DNA from: Dichloromethanomonas sp964477085
GTDB taxonomy: Bacteria > Bacillota > Desulfitobacteriia > Desulfitobacteriales > Syntrophobotulaceae
DNA: 64,000 nucleotides
Direction of reading: 5' to 3'
Assembly: GCA_964477085.1 (NCBI GenBank)
Contig: CAYZDF010000006.1
Location: forward strand, 13,192 to 77,191
Numbering within the stretch: the stretch's first letter is position 1; every line of letters begins with the position of its first letter. Shown piece by piece: positions 59,717-64,000 of this stretch. The notes below the pieces were generated by a model. That model was given only the letters and a program-made list of their open reading frames with translations, did not search any database and had not been told where the DNA came from. The position numbers and the translations under genes were made by a program.

Positions 59717-59745
59717 GAAGGAATTACTTCAGACTTGTCGAAGTT
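59717..59745 (+). promoter_or_regulatory. Sigma-H promoter of spo0A
   Basis: GAAGGAATT (59717-59725) fits the sigma-H -35 (RNAGGAWWW) exactly. After 11 bases, GTCGAAGTT (59737-59745) fits the -10 (RNNGAATWW) with one mismatch. It lies 64 bases before the spo0A ATG, the place of the sigma-H promoter in Bacillus. No strong sigma-A promoter was seen in the rest of the 225-base gap, which is very AT-rich. Confidence 0.72.
59736..59742 (+). promoter_or_regulatory. 0A box overlapping the spo0A -10
   Basis: TGTCGAA is an exact Spo0A-binding core and overlaps the sigma-H -10. A one-mismatch copy in the other orientation (TTCGAGA, 59713-59719) lies by the -35. Suggests autoregulation by Spo0A~P. Confidence 0.65.
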
Positions 59746-59809
59746 TATGTAGATATTTCTAAATATTTATTATTATACCACGTAAATATAGATTTGGAGG
59801 ATTATTTAC

Positions 59810-60625
59810 ATGGAACTGATTCGTGTTTTATTAGCAGATGATAATAGAGATTTCGTTGAGATATTACGAGAGTATATTAATTCCCAAGAGGATATGGTTT
59901 TATGTGGAGTAGCCTATAATGGTAACGATGCATTGGAAATGATTAAAAAAGAAGAACCCGATGTAGTCGTTTTAGACATCATAATGCCTCATCTCGATGG
60001 TGTGGGTGTTATGGAGAAACTGGGTAACGTCAGTAAAAAACCCAGGGTAATTATCCTTACATCTTTCGGTCAGGAGAATATGACTCAACGTGCCGTCCAA
60101 CTCGGAGCTGATTATTACATATTAAAACCTTTTGATCTCGATACTTTAGGGAAAAGAATCAGACAGCTTGTTGGTGCTAGTGATATTGCACCGTCAATAC
60201 GTCCGATTTCTAAATCTGTTATTCAGTCAGAAACGATGAATTTTGTCGAAAAAACTGGGCCAAAAACTACAAAAGTTATTGAAGTTGAAGTAACCAAAAT
60301 GATTCAGCAGATGGGTGTTCCAGCCCATGTAAAAGGATATCAATATTTACGAGATGCTATTGTATCTGTCATTAATGATGTATCATTGCTTGGAGCTGTT
60401 ACCAAGGAATTATATCCGATGATTGCCAAGAAATATAATACTACACCCAGTAGGGTAGAAAGAGCAATCAGACATGCCATCGAACTTGCCTGGGATAGGG
60501 GTAATATTGAATTCATGAATAAGTTCTTTGGCTATACCATCAATGTCGATAGAGGTAAACCCACAAATTCTGAATTCATCGCAATGGTTGCAGACAAGTT
60601 AAGAATGACAAATTATAGTCATTGA
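59810..60625 (+). CDS. spo0A: Sporulation master regulator Spo0A
   Basis: Response regulator starting sporulation. Receiver domain with the acidic pair in LLADDNRDF, phospho-acceptor Asp56 in VVVLDIIMPHLDG, Thr in ILTSFGQE and Lys in YILKPFD. The C-terminal DNA-binding domain has HVKGYQYLRDAI, TPSRVERAIRHAIELAW and GNIEFMNKFFGY. 271 residues; GGAGG 10 bases before ATG. Follows spoIVB as in nearly all spore formers. Confidence 0.98.
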   Translation: MELIRVLLADDNRDFVEILREYINSQEDMVLCGVAYNGNDALEMIKKEEPDVVVLDIIMPHLDGVGVMEKLGNVSKKPRVIILTSFGQENMTQRAVQLGADYYILKPFDLDTLGKRIRQLVGASDIAPSIRPISKSVIQSETMNFVEKTGPKTTKVIEVEVTKMIQQMGVPAHVKGYQYLRDAIVSVINDVSLLGAVTKELYPMIAKKYNTTPSRVERAIRHAIELAWDRGNIEFMNKFFGYTINVDRGKPTNSEFIAMVADKLRMTNYSH

Positions 60626-60668
60626 AGTATTCAATTAATATGTCTATTCATACTGAAAAAAAACTACT

Positions 60669-60697
60669 AAACCTTTATTCATTGAATGAAGGTTTTT
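60669..60697 (+). terminator. Terminator after spo0A
   Basis: Outer stem AAACCTT/AAGGTTT (60669-60675 with 60689-60695) with an inner TTCAT/ATGAA and then TTTT. It lies 43 bases after spo0A. Confidence 0.75.
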
Positions 60698-60816
60698 AGC
60701 GTTATCCTGGACCATTTATGTTTAGCTCGATATTTCATAACGTCAAAATTGGTCTCGTAATAGATCAAACTACGCTCTTTATAGGATCTATAGGACTCTT
60801 ATAATAGGTCTTTTTG

Positions 60817-61386
60817 TTATAGCTTTTCGAGATAGCGGACGATCTTGGTTTTATCTTCCTTGGAAGCATGAAAGATGGGTGATAGATTTCCTTCAGAAAC
60901 ACCAGCCCATTTGAGGTAGATGATTTGCTCGTGGTTTTTATCCAGGACTGGATCTGAATATTTTAAATTAATGATAAAATAATGCTGATTGATATGAAGT
61001 TGGTTGATCTCTTCTGCTGCATCTCCATCAATTTTAATCATTAAGTCAGCGCTTGTATTCTGAGGGATATAATTAACCAATGAATATTGGTCAGTATGAA
61101 GAGGCAGACGATCCAACTTACTGTCTACGATGATGGTTTGACTATGCAGATTTCCTGCCGGATGAAGTCCGACGTTAGTAAACTTGAAAATAAATATTAG
61201 TTTATCATTATTGTTAAAATATACTTCGGGAGAGCTTTGAAAAGTTAGATAAGGTCTGACTGATTCTCGTTCATCTCTCCAAGCGGAGAGAGATATATAG
61301 ACAGTAATCATAGACGTAATGGCAAAAATTAAGGTCGTGATTGTAACAATGATGTTAGAAATACTCTGTTGACGTTCCAGAGACAT
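60817..61386 (-). CDS. Unknown membrane-anchored protein
   Basis: A 189-residue protein I do not recognise. It has one N-terminal membrane helix (about residues 10-33) and a soluble C-terminal domain of about 150 residues with many short hydrophobic stretches (LTFQSSPEVYF, LIFIFKFTNVGLHPAGNL, HYFIINLKYSDPV), suggesting a beta-rich extracytoplasmic domain. The ribosome site GAGGAGG is excellent. It stands alone on the minus strand between spo0A and a Nudix gene; no sporulation promoter could be identified. Confidence 0.7.
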   Translation of the reverse strand: MSLERQQSISNIIVTITTLIFAITSMITVYISLSAWRDERESVRPYLTFQSSPEVYFNNNDKLIFIFKFTNVGLHPAGNLHSQTIIVDSKLDRLPLHTDQYSLVNYIPQNTSADLMIKIDGDAAEEINQLHINQHYFIINLKYSDPVLDKNHEQIIYLKWAGVSEGNLSPIFHASKEDKTKIVRYLEKL

Positions 61387-61537
61387 TTTGACATGACCTC
61401 CTCAAAGTACATTCCCTATTCTAGACTATTTTCCAAAAGACTTTTTCATGATTAACGACGCATTAAATATGGCTCTGCAAATAACTCAAAAGTCAACAAT
61501 GCTTATAAAAGAGCCAAAATATATAGGGGGATTAACT

Positions 61538-62074
61538 ATGTGTGATTTCAAATTTGAAGAGAAATGTCTTACCAGTGAACACATTTTTGATGGAAAGATG
61601 ATTAAGGTGCAGAGGGATACCGTCCTTTTGCCAGATGGTCGAACAGCGACAAGGGAAGTCGTCCGTCATCCCGGTGCAGTCGGCATTGTAGGTATGATCG
61701 AAGGAAAAGTGTTGCTGGTCAGGCAATTTCGATATCCTTTGGGAAAAGAGACTTTGGAGATTCCTGCAGGGAAAATTGATCAGGGAGAAGCCCCTGAAGT
61801 ATGTGCGATAAGAGAATTGCGTGAAGAAACCGGCTATGAAGGCGATCTGACTTATCTTGGAGTTTTCAATACATCGCCAGGCTTTGCTGATGAGATTATC
61901 TATCTTTATCAGGCTAATCACTTAAGGTGGTCTCCCCTCCAGGCCGATGATGACGAATTTCTTGGATTATCAGAGGTGCCTCTGGCAGAAGCGGTGGAAA
62001 TGATCTATCGTGGAGAAATACAGGATTCGAAAACAGTAATTGGTCTGTTGCTATTAGCCAGAAAATCGGTATGA
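61538..62074 (+). CDS. nudF: ADP-ribose pyrophosphatase (Nudix)
   Basis: Hydrolyses ADP-ribose to AMP and ribose-5-phosphate. The Nudix box GKIDQGEAPEVCAIRELREETG (about residues 78-99; G-x5-E-x7-REUxEE) and a downstream PGFADEIIYLYQA are typical of NudF/YqkG. ATG 61538 with AGGGGG upstream gives a 178-residue protein; the frame upstream of it is not used. Its stop overlaps the next start (ATGA). Confidence 0.93.
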   Translation: MCDFKFEEKCLTSEHIFDGKMIKVQRDTVLLPDGRTATREVVRHPGAVGIVGMIEGKVLLVRQFRYPLGKETLEIPAGKIDQGEAPEVCAIRELREETGYEGDLTYLGVFNTSPGFADEIIYLYQANHLRWSPLQADDDEFLGLSEVPLAEAVEMIYRGEIQDSKTVIGLLLLARKSV

Positions 62075-63222
62075 TCTATGCCGATCTGCATATCCATATC
62101 GGGCAGAGTCTTGATGGCAAAGCCGTAAAAATAACTGCATCTTCGGCTCTTACACTCCCGGAATGTATTAATGTCTCCAGGACAGTCAAAGGGTTAGGTT
62201 TGATCGGTATTATCGATTCTCACTCCATCGGGGTTCGCCGGGATTACAGATACTTGCTGAGTAGCGGGCAACTCCGCCTTCTGGAAGGGGGAGGATATCA
62301 GGCCGGTTCTTTGGTCATTATCCCGGGGATGGAGGTTGAGTTAAAAGTAGGCCAGGGTCACGCCCATTTCTTATCTTATTTTCCCTCCATTGAGCATATG
62401 GAGAGCTTTCTGAAGAAAGCTCAGCCTTATGCCCGTAATTGGCAACTGAGTTCGCAAAAAATATATATGGAAGTGGAGGAGTATATCTATAGTGTAGAAG
62501 AGGCAGAAGGATTTTGGCTGCCGGCTCACGCCTTCACTCCGCATAAAGGTATCTATGGATCTTGCTGCATCAGGATGAAAGATGTACTGCCGAAATTACC
62601 CGGATGCCTTGAGATGGGCTTGAGTGCGGATCGGATGATGGTCCTGGGTATTAGTGAACTGGAGGATGTCATCCTTTTCAGTAACTCAGATGCCCATTCA
62701 CTGGCTAATATCGGAAGAGAGTATAATGAATTGATTCTTGATGATAATTCCTACTCCGGCTTATTCAATCTGGTGATGAAGAAGAAGGGAGATATCTCTA
62801 GAAACTTTGGGATTCCGCCGGTAATGGGTAAATACTATCGTACATTCTGTACGCAATGCTCAAGCGTTGTGGAGGAACAACCACCACAAACGACGTGCCC
62901 TTATTGCTACTCTCAGGATGTTATTTTAGGTGTGAGGGATAGGCTTTGTCTTATATCCGGCAGAAGTATTCAAGATGAAATGAAGGACTCTCGTTATATT
63001 TACAGGGTACCTTTAAGATGGCTGCCTGGAGTCGGTGACATAATATACCGGAAGTTATTGAATTCATTTGGAACAGAGATCGCGGTCTATCATCAGGTAC
63101 GAACGTCAGATTTTATCCCTGTGGTCGGGGAAAAGGTTGCAGAGGTGTTAGAGAAAGCCCAAAGAGGGGAACTTCATTTCTCTCCAGGCGGTGGTGGCTT
63201 TTTCGGTAAGGTGAAGACATAA
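62071..63222 (+). CDS. EndoQ-like PHP-domain endonuclease
   Basis: A 383-residue protein with a PHP phosphoesterase domain (ADLHIHIGQS, GIIDSHS, IPGMEVEL, WLPAHAFTPH, ILFSNSDAHSLANIG: the expected metal-binding His/Asp/Glu residues), a zinc-ribbon (CTQCSSVVEEQPPQTTCPYC) and a C-terminal helix-hairpin-helix (LPGVGDIIYRKLLNSFGTE). This architecture is that of endonuclease Q, which nicks 5' of deaminated bases; the Bacillus relative is YqxK. Coupled to the Nudix gene by a 4-base overlap. Confidence 0.85.
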   Translation: MIYADLHIHIGQSLDGKAVKITASSALTLPECINVSRTVKGLGLIGIIDSHSIGVRRDYRYLLSSGQLRLLEGGGYQAGSLVIIPGMEVELKVGQGHAHFLSYFPSIEHMESFLKKAQPYARNWQLSSQKIYMEVEEYIYSVEEAEGFWLPAHAFTPHKGIYGSCCIRMKDVLPKLPGCLEMGLSADRMMVLGISELEDVILFSNSDAHSLANIGREYNELILDDNSYSGLFNLVMKKKGDISRNFGIPPVMGKYYRTFCTQCSSVVEEQPPQTTCPYCYSQDVILGVRDRLCLISGRSIQDEMKDSRYIYRVPLRWLPGVGDIIYRKLLNSFGTEIAVYHQVRTSDFIPVVGEKVAEVLEKAQRGELHFSPGGGGFFGKVKT

Positions 63223-63246
63223 TCCCCAAATAAATGGAATATAATT

Positions 63247-63268
63247 CCTTGAGGACAAGTCTTCAAGG
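63247..63268 (+). promoter_or_regulatory. Hairpin sequestering part of the spoIIM ribosome site
   Basis: CCTTGAGGAC (63247-63256) pairs with GTCTTCAAGG (63259-63268), ten pairs with one G-U. The 3' arm includes the first bases of AAGGAGGGG (63265-63273), the spoIIM ribosome site. Confidence 0.5.
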
Positions 63269-63282
63269 AGGGGATACATAAC

Positions 63283-63882
63283 ATGAGAAAAATACTGTTC
63301 GACCATATCAAGCAGTATTGGGTGATATACCTTACGCTGAGCAGTGTGTTTCTAGCGGGAGGGGTATTTGGTGCTATCGGGGTAGGGGCGCTGGAGTCTC
63401 AAAAAGCAGAAGAGCTGGCTAAATTCCTCAATAATCTCCTGGCTCAACAGCCGACCACTCTGGATCCACCATTTTTACAGGAGATTGCTAAAGACTATTT
63501 TTTTATTATGGCTGGGATCTGGTTATTGGGTTTAACTGTGATTGGGACCCCTCTGGTCTATATCATTGTTTTTACCCGCGGGTTTATCTTAGGATTTACC
63601 ATTGCCTTTATTCTCCATCTTAAAAAGATTGTTGGCCTTGGGCTTGTTGTTTTTACAATCCTTTTTCCGTCTCTCCTGGCTATCCCATGTTTGTTATTTG
63701 GGGCAGGTATTGCCACCATCTTTTCCTTTCTACTGCTTCAGGGTAAGACAAACGGCGAAATACTAAGAAAAGATTTCTTTTACTATTGTGCCGCATCTTT
63801 GATTTTTTCCCTCGGTGCTGTCGCTGCCGGCGTTCTGCAAGGTTACTTCTCAATCGTTGGTTCGCGCTTCTTGAGTTTTTAA
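63283..63882 (+). CDS. spoIIM: Stage II sporulation protein M
   Basis: Membrane protein of the SpoIID-SpoIIM-SpoIIP engulfment complex, localising the peptidoglycan hydrolases. 199 residues with about five helices: the start HIKQYWVIYLTLSSVFLAGGVFGAIG, then YFFIMAGIWLLGLTVIGTPLVYIIVFTRGFILGF, PSLLAIPCLLFGAGIA and a last helix. AAGGAGGGG before ATG. A sigma-E type promoter is expected; an approximate pair (CATAATC, 14 bases, ATATAATT) at about 63217-63245 is only weakly convincing. The last 118 bases of the window after it show no gene. Confidence 0.94.
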   Translation: MRKILFDHIKQYWVIYLTLSSVFLAGGVFGAIGVGALESQKAEELAKFLNNLLAQQPTTLDPPFLQEIAKDYFFIMAGIWLLGLTVIGTPLVYIIVFTRGFILGFTIAFILHLKKIVGLGLVVFTILFPSLLAIPCLLFGAGIATIFSFLLLQGKTNGEILRKDFFYYCAASLIFSLGAVAAGVLQGYFSIVGSRFLSF

Positions 63883-64000
63883 CAGAGCCGGACATAAAAA
63901 TAGTAGCAAAGAGAATACTAACAAAAAGGAAAAAACCTCCTTACGTGAGTCAATTTCATAATATTTGATTTCCGAAGGCGAGACCTCCAGAATCTTGTGG

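Noticed and set aside
1..64000. CRISPR arrays, tRNA or rRNA genes and intact insertion sequences.
   Set aside because: No regular repeat-spacer pattern, tRNA cloverleaf landmarks, rRNA signatures or transposase frames were seen when reading both strands.

Overview
The window looks like chromosomal core sequence of a spore-forming, strictly anaerobic, Gram-positive bacterium of the Peptococcaceae / Desulfitobacteriaceae type (Dehalobacter, Desulfosporosinus or Syntrophobotulus are the closest guesses). The basis is the sporulation genes (sigK, spoIIIAA-AH, spoIVB, spo0A, spoIIM), an NfnAB-type flavoprotein next to an electron-bifurcating [FeFe]-hydrogenase operon, Firmicutes regulators (T-box, yybP-ykoY riboswitch, 0A box) and strong AGGAGG-type ribosome binding sites with many TTG/GTG starts. 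No rRNA, tRNA, CRISPR array or intact transposon was seen.

Layout. 1-5.6 kb: 3' part of alaS, then ireB, an aldo/keto reductase with a ferredoxin tail, ruvX, a DUF1292 gene and mltG, which is the usual alaS-ireB-ruvX neighbourhood. 5.8-8.0 kb, minus strand: a stand-alone trpB under a tryptophan T-box, beside a truncated terC that still has its manganese riboswitch; this block separates mltG from its usual U32-peptidase neighbour (8.3-9.9 kb). 10.2-25.8 kb: a type IV pilus / pseudopilus region with two platform sets (pilM-pilN-pilO at 10.2-13.1 kb; a PilM-PilN fusion, PilO and a LysM protein at 23.4-25.8 kb). Pilins, assembly ATPase, PilC and prepilin peptidase lie between them, and sigK, yqeG and shikimate genes aroE, aroK, aroB are interleaved. 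26.2-29.8 kb: an OFA-type transporter (minus), then aroQ, an M24 peptidase and efp. 30.1-35.4 kb: the complete spoIIIA operon. 35.5-38.1 kb: an Asp23/AmaP/DUF2273 module, nusB and a TsaD paralogue. 38.3-45.1 kb: nfnAB-like genes and the three-subunit hydrogenase hydCBA. 45.4-46.4 kb: corA. 46.5-56.4 kb: the conserved xseA-xseB-ispA-dxs-tlyA-nadK-mnmM-argR-recN block. 56.5-58.2 kb, minus: an SGNH hydrolase and a polytopic membrane protein inserted between recN and spoIVB. 58.4-63.9 kb: spoIVB, spo0A, an unknown membrane-anchored protein (minus), a Nudix hydrolase, an EndoQ-like PHP nuclease and spoIIM.

How the parts work together. SpoIIIA, SpoIVB, SigK, Spo0A and SpoIIM form the sporulation initiation, engulfment and SpoIVB-to-SigK checkpoint chain. 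The spo0A upstream region has a convincing sigma-H promoter overlapped by a 0A box, as in autoregulated spo0A genes. HydCBA and NfnAB-like proteins would balance NAD(P)H, ferredoxin and H2. The pilus genes would make a Gram-positive type IV filament; neither a retraction ATPase (PilT) nor a secretin is present in the window.

Most unusual points: the PilM with a roughly 280-residue acidic insert together with a second, PilM-PilN fused platform; the orphan Mn riboswitch reading into a terC stump next to a T-box trpB; a multi-hairpin GC-rich element inside the hydrogenase operon and related GGAA-loop hairpins upstream of corA. Functions are assigned from motifs and neighbourhood read by eye; no database search was run.
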